Origin: Macrotrachela quadricornifera
Lineage: Eukaryota > Rotifera > Eurotatoria > Philodinida > Philodinidae
Direction of reading: 5' to 3'
Assembly: GCA_022393335.1 (NCBI GenBank)
Contig: JAJEKB010021601.1
Coordinates: forward strand, 1,144,625 to 1,208,624
Length of the DNA: 64,000 nt
The notes beneath the pieces are model-generated. The model did no database searches. It saw only the letters and a list, made by a program, of their open reading frames with translations, and was not told the origin of the DNA. A program made the position numbers and the translations under genes. This document shows, piece after piece, positions 1 through 10,673 of the stretch; positions within the stretch are counted from its first letter, which is position 1, and each line of letters starts with the position of its first letter.

Positions 1-929
1 ATACCCGGCCATGCTGTTTGATGTTTGTAAAGGGTGGTACGAAACCTCATCACCCCACATAATCGCGCAAAATAAAAATAAAACTATGTGAAGAAAACTT
101 TTTCTGATGGTGAGAGCATTCTTAGAGACACTTTTAGAATTCTATCTCTGTTCTGAAACAAAGATTATTGCATGATATTCAATTTCTTTAATGCTAACGA
201 ATATAAAAAATTTCTTTGAAAACAATCGTATGCTCCTTTGATCCCATCTCTACCATTCCTCTTGTACCTTTAACCTAGTAACACACACAGAGACACTTAA
301 CATTATTATATAGAAGAAGATAGGAAAGCCTGTTTTTATCTCTAGAGCTCGAGCTATAATCATGTTTTATGACCCCTCGGACCCATCTGAAACCATGGTT
401 TTTTGACATCTCGGATCGAGCTGAAACCATGTTTTTTTGATCTATGGATCAAAGAAATATAATGTTTTTTTCACTCGGTAACAGACACATACACACACAC
501 ACTGACCATTATAATATAGATTTATTGTCATCAAAGTTTATTTTGGAAATTTTTAACACTATAAAATTATCTTTTTAGAGAATTAATTATGCATTCTGAT
601 AGAGTGCAAACTTCTCTATCACTTTATATATTTATATGTTCGTTTGCATTTATTGATTAAAGGAAAAATTTGAGTAGAATGAACACATCCTCAATCGATA
701 CATACTAAAAATCTTCATTTTTCGTTACTTCTGAAATTTTCTTTTGCATTTATTATTCTTATGAGAAAGTTTAAGCTGAATAAATAATTATAGACTCTGA
801 TAGAGCTTGAAATTTACTGTCATCCTCTTTATTTGTTAATCATTTTACATCTATATGTTGAAAAATCTTTTATATTTATAATGTCAACTGTTATGTCTGG
901 TCCCTCTTCTATTGGTCAGTTTTTCCGAT
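1..929. other. Non-genic AT-rich left edge
   Basis: I see no coding exon here. Near 361-455 a short phrase is imperfectly repeated (CTGAAACCATG twice, each followed by a T-run). A CA-rich microsatellite lies at about 488-502. Confidence 0.6.
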
Positions 930-1296
930 CAATCAGATTTGAGTAAGTGATTTTTCTGCTATTATTCGGATGAAACATGAACATACTCGGGTTACGTAGA
1001 GGTTATCAAGAGATATCTTTAATTTAGCCCGAACAATTCTATATTTCATATAGACAATAGTTGGACTCCAATATTAGCCCATAGTATGTACAAGATTTCA
1101 ACCAATCAAATTTCAGCAAGGAATCTTTCAGCTGTTGTTTCAATGCAACATGGACATATTCTGGTCACATAAAGGTTATCAAGAAGTGTCTTTAATATGG
1201 CCCGAACAAACCTGTGTATTATATGGACGATAGTGGCAACTCAAGATCGGCCCATGGTATGTAGAAGATTTGAGCAATGAATCTTTCTGCTACTTA
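930..1296. repeat. Tandem duplication, unit about 170 bp, a little over 2 copies
   Basis: The phrase ATCAGATTTGAGTAAG near 931 returns in altered form near 1106 and, truncated, near 1267. Between them, matching blocks such as GGTTATCAAGA and GCCCGAACAA recur in the same order. This is direct sequence similarity with moderate divergence. No coding capacity is apparent. Confidence 0.7.
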
Positions 1297-1442
1297 GGGG
1301 TGTCTAAAAGTAGTGGCAACGACATTTTAGTACCACATATCACGATTAATAAAAATATTTTTTTCACGTAGGATGATAGACAAAAGAATGCTCTTTCTTT
1401 CTATGCTATTTGATCTTACTTCAGGGGACCTCCCCCCCCCCC
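1296..1442. repeat. Dispersed repeat shared with 29284-29410, ending in a C-run
   Basis: CTTAGGGGTGTCTAAAAGTA here matches a near-identical phrase at about 29282. Both copies continue through a similar stretch ending in TATGCTATTTGATC. In this copy an 11-base C homopolymer follows at 1432-1442. It is probably the edge of an unidentified dispersed element. Confidence 0.55.
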
Positions 1443-1544
1443 TTTCGTAGCAAAAAAACATCGTTGGGGGTGAGCCATTTAACTTAACTTAAAATTAAGT
1501 TTTTCCATTTCAACTCAATTTCAATAATGTGATTTGACTGGCTA

Positions 1545-2172
1545 CGGTCCTATTTATACCGTACGGTCATATACTCATATAAGACGTTATCACTTATGGA
1601 AGCCACTTCCCCATTGTGGGCAATGGAGATAGATCATGAGGCCAACTCATCTATCGTTCGAAAGTATTTTAATAGTACTACAAAATAATAATGAAAAACC
1701 GAAGAAAATTCATCGAGAACTACAGGTCTATAGGATCCTGTGGTCCGGCACTATATACAATATGACCATTATAAGAAGACTTTTGGTATTAACATATGTC
1801 ATTATAGACAATAGAGGAGGGCCGCCACTCTTAATTATATATCTTTCGAAAGCTCTTTAATAGTACTAACAAATGATGATAAAATAGTGAGGAAAATTCA
1901 TTGGCAGCTATGGGTCGATAAGGTCCTACCGGTCCTCCATTATACATGATGGTGATATTATATATAGTGCCGGATCGCAGAATCCTATAGATCTATAGTT
2001 GTCGATGAATTTTCTTCGGTTTTTCATTATATTTTGTAGTACTATTAAAATACTTTCGAACGATAGATGAGTTGGCCTCATCATCTATCTCCATTGCCCA
2101 CAATAGGGAAGTGGCTTCCATAAGTGATAACGTTTTATATGAGTATATGACCGTACGGTATAAATAGGACCA
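1545..2172. mobile_element. Foldback (long-TIR) MITE with TA target site
   Basis: The two arms, about 1545-1765 and 1955-2172, are inverted copies of about 210 bp. The tip GGTCCTATTTATACCGTACG on the left is matched in reverse complement near 2150-2170. Each end abuts a TA (1543-1544 and 2173-2174), the target duplication expected for Tc1/mariner-type transposition. ORFs across the arms are palindrome by-products. No transposase is present, so the element is non-autonomous. Confidence 0.8.
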
Positions 2173-2516
2173 TAGCAATTCAATTCAAATTATATCGATT
2201 TAATTTCTGTAGTAAAAAATTTCTAAGATCTGGTGTGACTATTTGGTAAGAAAAAATTAAGATTTTTCAAAGCGGTAGATTTCATTGCTTATCGACCCCC
2301 TCCTTCTTTGATATTTCAGCCTATTTCGATCATAACTTGATAATTCGATATCTCAGCTCAGAAAGGTCATGCACAAGAATCCTTTTAGGCTTTTTCACTA
2401 CTAACTAAGGTCTATCTAATAGTAACAGTCATGAGTGAAAAGCGATTTTACACTTGAAGAGGTTCCCTCGTCAGTATAGATGTGCTCATTTTTTATTATT
2501 ATATACTATACAGGTA

Positions 2517-2693
2517 GGACTAGATCCTCACATAATCCGATTTTTGAATTTCTCTTTTGCTGAAATAAAAAACTTAGATGTTTCATTTTTTGTAGTAATT
2601 TTTTGGACATGAATTCGTGAAATTTTCGAAAAAGAATTTTTAAAAAATAAAAAGAGGGAAATTCAAAAATCGGGCCCTGTAAGGATCTAGCCC
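2517..2693. mobile_element. Short foldback MITE with TA target site
   Basis: Inverted ends (GGACTAGATCC... on the left, ...GGATCTAGCCC on the right) extend inward through CCGATTTTTGAATTTC and its complement, giving arms of about 42 bp. TA occurs at 2515-2516 and 2694-2695. The size (177 bp) and lack of coding fit a Tc1/mariner-derived MITE. Confidence 0.7.
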
Positions 2694-2929
2694 TAAGGGT
2701 AGTCTACAACTTAAAAACTGCCCTGGCTTGTTAGCTCGTATCCTTATTGCGAAAACCCTGCTCGCATATATGGTGCTTTTGACCAACAAATTGACTATAA
2801 CTCGTTAGTTTATCGGAGATTTGGGGAAGATGTTTCATTCATAATGTATCCTGTCCTAGACTAATATCCTCCAAAAAATTCTGTGAAATCGGATGAAAAA
2901 TAACAAAGTTCATTTCTGAGGGCCTCGTT

Positions 2930-2947
2930 CCCCCCCCCCCCCCCCCC
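2930..2947. repeat. Poly-C homopolymer (18 C)
   Basis: This is an uninterrupted C-run in AT-rich DNA. Runs of this length are prone to length errors, so the exact count should be treated with caution. Confidence 0.8.
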
Positions 2948-2999
2948 TTTAATAGAAATAATTTTTATATATTGAAATATTTCTATTTAAATATACAAC

Positions 3000-4690
3000 G
3001 GAGTACAAATACTTGCGTCCTGACTCTGCTTATATGTGGAAGGATTATCATGCAGATCATGATTCAATAGCTAATGGCCTTTAGGAGTAGTGATACCTGT
3101 CTCGTGCATGATATTTGACAGCACTAATGTATTGGGTGATTGGGTTATTACAACAGAACCAACAATTCCATCTGTAGTTCGCGCAAGAATAACTGCTGAA
3201 TCAGCTAACCATACGAACTTGTTTAAAGCAATTGATGTAGCCTTATTATAGTCAATGAAGGCTACGGCGTCACTTCCCAGTTCGGTAAATAGGTTTTCAC
3301 TGATAGTGACATTTATCGTATTTTTCGTTAAGAAGATCGTTCTACCTCAATGAACAGACTAGTCACCACTGCAAGGTACCATGTAGTCTCGTTGGTAAGT
3401 AGTACTTGTCTGCGTAAAGATCAAACCTCGAATCAAAACGTTACTAAAAGGTTCTTGAGTACTACTGTCACATAATGAGATTAAGCGGGGGATTTGACTA
3501 GCTACAAAAACCTTGGGCATCGTTCCATTCGGCATCAAGTAGAGAATGCAAGAATCTTTGTCTAAAAACCATTTGTTTGGTGAATCAAGTTCCTCAAAAA
3601 TGCTCGCGACATAATAAGAACTACCAACTCTATGGCCACGTGCTTCTTGAAATCCTTCTCGATCAAACATAATTCGATTTTCTTTTTGGATGAGCTGAGG
3701 CGATTTCGAACACCCAGCTGCCTCAATAAAGTGAATGAAAAGCATGAACGAACCCTGTAGTCGGTTTCGTCCAGTTACTCATGTGTGGTAATGAATGGTG
3801 TTTGACTGTAACGCCACGTGGAACAACATAATTGTGACCATCATAAAGTCTGACCGTATTCCAAAAATTACTTGATGGGTTGAAGACAGACGCACCACCA
3901 TTCAACCCGATCTGATAATGACTGAAGTATGTACCATTGCAAAAAAGGTTCCGCTATATGAATTTCTTCACTGCGATTAAATTCGGGTTGCCACCAAAAT
4001 TCAGCATCATATGAGAATCCTGGCTCTTTAGCGTATAAGCCTTTAGTAGAGGGATCACCGTTGGTATATTTTGCGACGATGGTTTTTCATTCGTCAATGT
4101 ACAGTTCATTGAAATAATTCAGTTTGACATTCGGTGGTAGCAAAGCTATTATAATTGTCCTATCGGCAGACCTCTTCTTTTGAATAGATCATTGCTATTG
4201 CAAAAGTACACCACCACTGAGGATGACGCGTTCATCTTTAGAGTTTTCAATGACTAGATTACTGTCATTACTTGTCAAAAAAATGGCAGCAATTTGACTG
4301 CTATTAGTGGTCGTATTTGTTTCGAGATAGTAAGTGCCGCCACGTATAACAATGCATAATATAATCTTACTGCCGTGCACGGCACGTAGACTTCGTGAGA
4401 GACAAAGCATCCGGAATAGTTTTCAATGGTCTGCCAATGTTCCATCGAATAAATCATCACCTACAGCATCTTGTACGAATATGGTTCAAAAATAATCATT
4501 GTTTTTTGTTGTTTGCATCGTTCCAAATGGTTTTCAAGTATTGAAAGGCTTCTGAACACGATATGATTGACCATTACATTCATTCATTTTTAAAGCACTT
4601 TCACCGAGTGCCATCCAATTGCTCTGACATATGTTAGGCTGAATGCAAGAGGCCATCTCGACAGTAAACGCTCGTAGTGCGCAACTAAGG
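3000..4690 (-). pseudogene. Decayed secreted right-handed beta-helix-like protein
   Basis: Reading right to left on the minus strand, coding-like segments appear in changing frames. They include GGTYYLETNTT (about 4350-4310), LPPNVKLNYFNELY (about 4140-4100), a segment with LNGGASVFNPSSNFW (3905-3860), VPRGVTVKHHSLPHMSNW (about 3820-3770), a block with REGFQEARGHRVG and FTQTSTTYQRDYMVP (3745-3359), and ENLFTELGSDAVAF with WLADSAVI (about 3300-3190). The style, with repeated short beta strands and 'SGG', 'IRG' and 'NVTIS' turns, fits a right-handed parallel beta-helix (pectate-lyase-like) carbohydrate-active protein. Several stops and frameshifts separate the segments, so it is almost certainly non-functional. 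The upstream end at 4690 follows an acceptor-like AACAG. A probable signal-peptide exon lies at 6424-6627 beyond an inserted element. Exact enzymatic function is not determinable. Confidence 0.65.
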
Positions 4691-4734
4691 ATGTCATTTG
4701 CCTGTTAAACTTAAATAATTTAAATTATTTTTTT

Positions 4735-6412
4735 AGACAAGTTATATTTATTTTGAATTTAAATTTCGATAAATTTAATTTAATTTAATTTAAATTTAAC
4801 TTATTCCTTTTTCATCATTTATTAAATTATAAATTAAATTATATCAAATTATTTCATCTCTTTAAGTCTTTATAACTTTTTAAAAAATATCCATCAGGGA
4901 TACTCTTAGGTCCTTAACTACTTCATATCGAAGTACCCTTAGATCCTCATGCATTATATATTGGGGGTACCCTTAGGTGTACTATATTATAGGGGTACCC
5001 TAAGGTCCTCATGTATTATATTATGGAAGCACAGTTGGTTCTTCAATTACAACATACTGAGGGTACACTTAGACCATCAAGTGCTGTTTCATGAGAACAC
5101 TAATAGATCGTCAAGTTTTATACAATGAGGGTACCCTTAGACTAGGGACGTGATTTTCCTGTGGAAGTTATATGAGTTGAAATTATTAAAACTTTAATTT
5201 CAGAATAAATTTAACTGGTTCGTTTCGAAAAGCTCAAATTTAAAATAAATTTTCATTTTGATAAGTTAAGTTTAATTTATTTTAAAGCAGTGCTGGAGAA
5301 GTCCGCAAATCTGGCTATGCTGCAAATATTGTTCTAATGATTCTAAAAAGGAAGCACATGAATTTTACATCGTCCTGTGTCTTACTTTCTTCAATTCTAT
5401 TTTTCCAGTTTTCTTGTTAGGAAGGTTTTCTCCTATAGAGAATGATTTTTCTGTTATAGGCAATTTTTCGGCGTGATATATTCATGTTAATAACTGTGAA
5501 AGTTACGTATGCGTTGACTCTTTTGTTAATTATTATATACGAAGAGTCCGCGAGTTTTCTTCTACAAAATGATAATAAATCATTGATAGCTAAATCGGAT
5601 AAAATATAAAAATCATCTACGGCGATTCAAGATATCCCATCAATTTGTACTATGCTTTTCATAAAATCTAGAAAAAATGGTTTTAGTATAGTGTACTGTT
5701 TGTTCTTACAATTCCAATGACACGGTTCAAACTTTTCCAGAAATCGCTGCTCATAAATCTTTACAGAATGCACTAATCTCAACTGAAAGTAAAGGCTCTA
5801 AGAGGATTACCGCTCACATGCATTTGAATAAACGAGATTGTTTGCTGAACAAATTGTGTGGTTCCAGCCAATCTAGAAGGTTCACTAACTGTAGATCCGA
5901 ACTTCTATTCTAACTACAATCATACAGTGATTTTGTGGACTAAGAGCCTTACTGCAGTTACAGGACTAGCTTTTGCGCATTTAGGAGTAACGTATAATAT
6001 AGCACTTCAGGACCTAAAGATACTACCATAATATACTGGTTGAGGGCCTAAAGATGCCTGCTTATATAGTACTCGAAGACCTAAAGATACCACCAATATA
6101 TAGTAGTTGAGGACCTAAGGGCATCCCCAATGTATAGCACATGAAGACCTAAGAGTACTCTCAATATGTAGTGTATGATGACCTAAGAGTATCTCTAATA
6201 TATAGTAGTTGAGGACCTAAGGCTAACCTATAATATAGTACATGAGGACTTAAGGATCCCCCCCCCCCCAGATATGGTGCATGACGACCTAAGGGTACTC
6301 CAATATGTAGTAGTTGAGAACGTAAAAGTATCCCTGACAGGTAGTTTTCAAAAAGTTATAAAGACTTAAAGAGATAAAATAATTTAATATAATTTAATTA
6401 AAAATAAATATA
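4735..6412. mobile_element. Palindromic element with minisatellite-bearing arms
   Basis: The segment at 4850-4925 (TCTCTTTAAGTCTTTATAAC then CAGGGATACT) is matched in inverted orientation at 6310-6390. Inside the left arm a 35-45 bp unit built on GTACCCTTAGGTCCTCAAGT repeats through about 4890-5145. The complementary unit (GACCTAAGGGTACTC) repeats through about 5990-6330. The outer boundaries are approximate. No transposase reading frame is visible. The element separates the putative signal-peptide exon from the beta-helix relic. Confidence 0.65.
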
Positions 6413-6423
6413 AATCGGCACCC

Positions 6424-6627
6424 CTATGCACAATCATCAGCGAGTGGAATGTTAGAATTATGGACTGTACCGTGGCGAGGACGGTATGAATCTGTTTGCG
6501 TCAAAATATTTGATCGACGAGTGGCATTGTCTCGGATATGATTAATGTCTTCAGGAGTAGATGCACTGTTTACAATATTTACATAACTAATCACCAATAG
6601 ATACAATGCTGACAAAAATATCTTCAT
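6424..6627 (-). CDS. Signal-peptide exon of a secreted protein, likely 5' part of the beta-helix relic
   Basis: Start ATG at 6627. The reading frame begins with a strong signal peptide, MKIFLSALYLLVISYV, followed by NIVNSA, then a polar region rich in N, T and R with an NAT glycosylation sequon and a terminal ADDCA. An in-frame start further upstream (6711) would bury the signal peptide, so 6627 is preferred. The stop coincides with the edge of the inserted repeat element, suggesting the rest of the gene was displaced. The beta-helix pseudogene lies in the same orientation downstream, and I infer both belonged to one gene. That link is not demonstrated, and it could instead be a short independent secreted peptide. 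Confidence 0.4.
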   Translation of the reverse strand: MKIFLSALYLLVISYVNIVNSASTPEDINHIRDNATRRSNILTQTDSYRPRHGTVHNSNIPLADDCA

Positions 6628-7024
6628 TTTGCTACTATGCATGATATTGTAAGAAAAGGATAAAAAGTCAATTTTGTCGTTTTCTTCAAACAAAATGAAT
6701 TCGATTTGCATAGGTAATCATACCAATTCTCATGCTTTCTTATGAATAGATAAAATGTAATTTTATATTACTATCGCAAGCTTCAACAGAAATATACATT
6801 TTAGTGTTATATCAAATAGATCTTTAGAAAGTAGTCGTTCAAGAAAAGATTGTTAGAGAAAATAATCAGTCACGACTATGACACTATCTTTACACAAACT
6901 TCTAAAGAGAATTTTGTGCCTGTTTTGATCGATGAGGAATAGCATCACCTAGTGAAACATCGTGTGAGCAAGATCTTGACTAACATATAAGAAATCCAAA
7001 ATGATCATTAACATTATTTCATAG

Positions 7025-7164
7025 GTAACTTTAAATACTTCTTAAATAGCCCGTACGATGTAAAAGTTAATGATAAATCTGAATATGAAGTCAGTTTTCT
7101 TCCATCAACAGCTAAGTTAATGACCGATGGTCACTTGAAAACCGCTTCCAAGTCGTCGACTTAA
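7025..7164 (+). pseudogene. Isolated exon-like fragment, function unknown
   Basis: After an acceptor-like TTTCATAG at 7017-7024 an open stretch of 45 codons runs to TAA at 7162-7164 and contains NFKYFLNSPYDVKV and SFLPSTAKLMTDG. Its amino-acid composition is protein-like rather than AT-noise. No partner exon or known domain is recognised. It may be a gene remnant or a chance ORF. Confidence 0.25.
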
Positions 7165-8911
7165 TAAATATCTTTAAATGAACATCATGTTTCCTTGAAG
7201 AGTTCGATCAAAGACTCGCTATGAGTTCTTTCTCTTAGATATTGTAAGTACCATTAAATCATTTATTTAAATATTAAAAAAAGTCAACATCATATTCGAG
7301 TTTCTCAAACGTAATGATCTCTTGACCAGGTTTTATAAAAAAACGATCGCTTTGATTTGTATTTTCTTTCACACGCAATCATTGAAATGTGAATACAATT
7401 TATGTTTACAAGAAAATATCGCGAATGAATAATTCTATCTATGCATTAAAGAAGAAAAATGATGCTTTACTTCCTTTTTTTATTCAAGTTTTATATCGAA
7501 ATGCTCGTGAAATGCAAGAGAGTTTTGTAATATTCAAAGAGACAAATCCAATATTAGTAAAAGAATAAATTAAACTAGAAAAAAAAATGAATAATCAATG
7601 TTAATTAAACTTTCAGTACTTTCTCTTTGCTTTTCATCCTTTCCTTATCCAGAGAAAGAAATAAAAAAGCTTTGTTACATATTATTCATCATTACGGGAT
7701 AAACCTTCACAGACTATTGTTATTATTTTCTTCAGATTTTTCTTCTTCTCACTTTGTTTTTCTAGCGTTACTTATTGTAAAGACGATAGCATAGAATATC
7801 ATCTCGTCTATCGCTTTGTTCTCCCTACATACAGTTATCTTCTTCCTCTTCTTCGTGTTCCGTTTTTTCACATATTCTTACTATATGAAAATAAAGATCT
7901 AAGGCTGATGGCTCTTCTTCACACACATCCTTTCTTTTCTTTCCGACGAAAATAGAAACCCCTAACCACAGATGTCATAATACCAATAAGCTGAGCAACG
8001 AAAAACTACAAGTCAAGATATCCACTGGAGCAATTATCCCATTACGCAATCCTTCGCCCTATAGTTTTATACTTGAAAATTTTGAATACATCTGGGATAA
8101 CGAGATGGTTATCCCAAAATATTCATATATCCAAAAAATTGAAAATTTTGAATACATTTGTTGTAACGAGATGAATGATCCAGTGAATGCTGAATTAGAT
8201 GTTTATAGTTTGCAAAATTAAACTTCGGCATAATGTATTTTTAGTAAGGGTAGTACAACGAAATATATCTTTTTGTTAATGAATAAATTCGAATTTTCAT
8301 TTGCATTAATCGGAGATAGACCCTTCTTGTTTGCTTGGTAGTAGATAGAATATTGGTTTTGAATTATTTAAAATGTAATGTGTATATCGCATTTGCACTA
8401 GATTTCGTTTTATTCTGTAACTAAGAAAGGAACTTTAAAAGAATGTTTTCAGAAATAATAAATTTCATAGGAGGAACAAGGCTTTATGAACAAGATGCAT
8501 GAATATTGATGTTCTATATCTCCGGAAATTGGCGTCTCTACAAGTAAAATTTAACTAATGTTTAATCGAACAATTTGATTCGGAATTACACGAGTACCAT
8601 ATGTTATTTATCATCGTCTAGATTTTTTAAAAAATAAAACTGAATTGACATTTCAGTAATATTTATAATCATTTATTGAGCTCTAATATAGTAGGTACGA
8701 GACACACTTATTGTGATGTGCTGTTGCTTTTAATACTCAGTCACTTAAATCTTCTTTCTTGTGAGACTTTCGATTTAGCTGTTTCAAAGAATTTTTTATT
8801 TAAACGTGTCTTAAATTTTTAGTACTTAATGTTTTATCTGCAAATGCCGAGTGTAAATTTAATGTTACCGGACAAGTTGCTGATTAGAGTAGAAAAGTTC
8901 AATCCCATCTA
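7165..8911. repeat. Mostly non-genic; small foldback at about 8022-8187
   Basis: I see no convincing exon in this stretch. CACTGGAGCAATTATCCC near 8023 is matched in inverted form near 8170-8187. Between them GAAAATTTTGAATACAT occurs twice, each followed by a downstream ...AACGAGATG. This is a roughly 165-bp imperfect foldback, probably another miniature element. Confidence 0.45.
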
Positions 8912-9190
8912 TGAATGTGAGAATGATGGCAGACATGGTTTGATAATAATGGACAGCATGAGGGTGAGCACATACGAGATGTGATGGTAATGCATAGCAT
9001 GAGGATGAGAGCACACATATTTTGTTCATAACAGATAGCATGAGGGTGACGATAAACATATTGTGATGACAATGCAGAGCATAAGGATGAGGACAAATGT
9101 GATGTGTTGATGATACATAGCATGATGGTAAGGACAGATCTGGTGTGTCGATAATAGATAGCTTCAGGATGAGGGTAGTAAGGTGCAAAT
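8912..9190. repeat. 41-bp minisatellite, 6-7 copies
   Basis: A unit opening with TAGCATGAGGATGAG (variants CAGCATGAGGGTGAG, GAGCATAAGGATGAG) recurs with 41-bp periodicity from about 8953 through 9170. A degenerate copy precedes the series and a truncated one follows it. Minus-strand ORFs over this interval are translations of the repeat, not genes. Confidence 0.85.
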
Positions 9191-10673
9191 CACATTCGAG
9201 AAAATAGGCGTGCTGAAAGAAATGAATTGATCACATGTGAGCATCGCACCGTGTACGGCCTCACTTACGAACACATTTAACAATATTATCATTAATCCAA
9301 CAAATTTTTCACGACTTGCCCTGGTATGAAGGTGAAACGGCAAAGGTACAAATCACACTTCAGAAGTTCATGATAATTATCAATCCCACTGTGCTCCGGC
9401 GAAACTGGACATTATCTCTATTTCAACAATTAAGTTTGATCCATACAAGTTTAATACAAAAGTCTAACGACTGTCAGATTTGTCCTACAAAAACCAACAG
9501 CACCTATAATAATTCTTTCCCAAAAATATTACCAGATATGCTAACTTTTACTCATCCAAACTCAAAAATAAAACCACATGCCAAATAAGATTGAATAAAA
9601 TTTTGTTGAGCTCTTTGTTCCGAAAAACAGAAGCCAAATGCACAATTACAATTCCTATAAATCACTATTTAATCTTTTTCCACCAGTTTTCAACAAACGA
9701 GAACGCATCATAATAGGCACCAATCTTGAATTATACAACCCTAAATATCATAATCACATTCAAACTTTCCCATCTTTCAACTAACTCGTAAATTCTCAAC
9801 TACCACCACGTTAAACTGAATATATTCAAAATTTTTAACATTTTCATTACAACAACATTTTGGGGTAATCGTCTAATGTATTCAAAGTTTTCACGTTTGG
9901 ATAGGTAGCGATTTGAGGATTGATGTTGATTTCGTGGTAGTAGTGCTATGAATCTCGATACCCGACTTTAGGATATTATGACATCCCTCCCCCTAACACT
10001 CATAAATAACAATAAATGAATGCGTTTATCTGTTTCTGATTTTTTTTTGATCATCAATTCGTTTCCTTTGCATAAGATGTTTGTCGTTTGAACAATTTTA
10101 AAGTCTTATTCATCTCGTTTAACTTTTCTTCTTCAAACATGGATTTCATTAGTCGAAAACGATCTTTATTTTATTAGTCAGAAATGTCTTCCAAATATCA
10201 AATCAAATCATTTCGTAACAACAGAAAATATTTGTAGGAATTCAATCTGATGATTTTTTTATTAAAACAATTAAGTCATGATTTCCTTCTCTATCGTCAA
10301 TATTTCCTTAAATTTCAATGATTTTGTCATTTTGATGATAATCTTTACCAACATTAAATCATCATTTTTCGTTTATTATGAACGTTCGTTATTCAATAAT
10401 AAACAAGAATTAATTGAGAAATTTCATCTACAAATTACATTTGATTTTCATTGTCCAAATTTATTTATCAATTGAAAAAAGATTCATGTAAAATTTGTAT
10501 AATTCATTTGTCTTTTATATGTACATGTTCAAAATTGTCAAAGTAGATTACAAAAGTTTCTTTTTAATGCAAAAAATCTCATCAAAGATCGATTTTGAAT
10601 TGAATATTGAAATTGTTTTAGAAATAATTTATCTGAATACTTTAATAAATATTCGTTTTTGATCTTTTAGATA
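9191..10673. other. Non-genic interval upstream of the glycosyltransferase
   Basis: GCAAATCACATTCGAGAA near 9186 and a similar phrase near 9341 form a weak direct repeat. Several ORFs of 60-90 codons occur, but their residue composition is what AT-rich DNA yields by chance. TTTTAG at 10666-10671, just before the ATG, could end a 5'UTR intron. Confidence 0.5.

Noticed and set aside
8865..9188. Two overlapping minus-strand ORFs rich in His, Cys and Ser
   Set aside because: They translate the 41-bp minisatellite; 41 is not a multiple of 3, so no protein repeat would be maintained.
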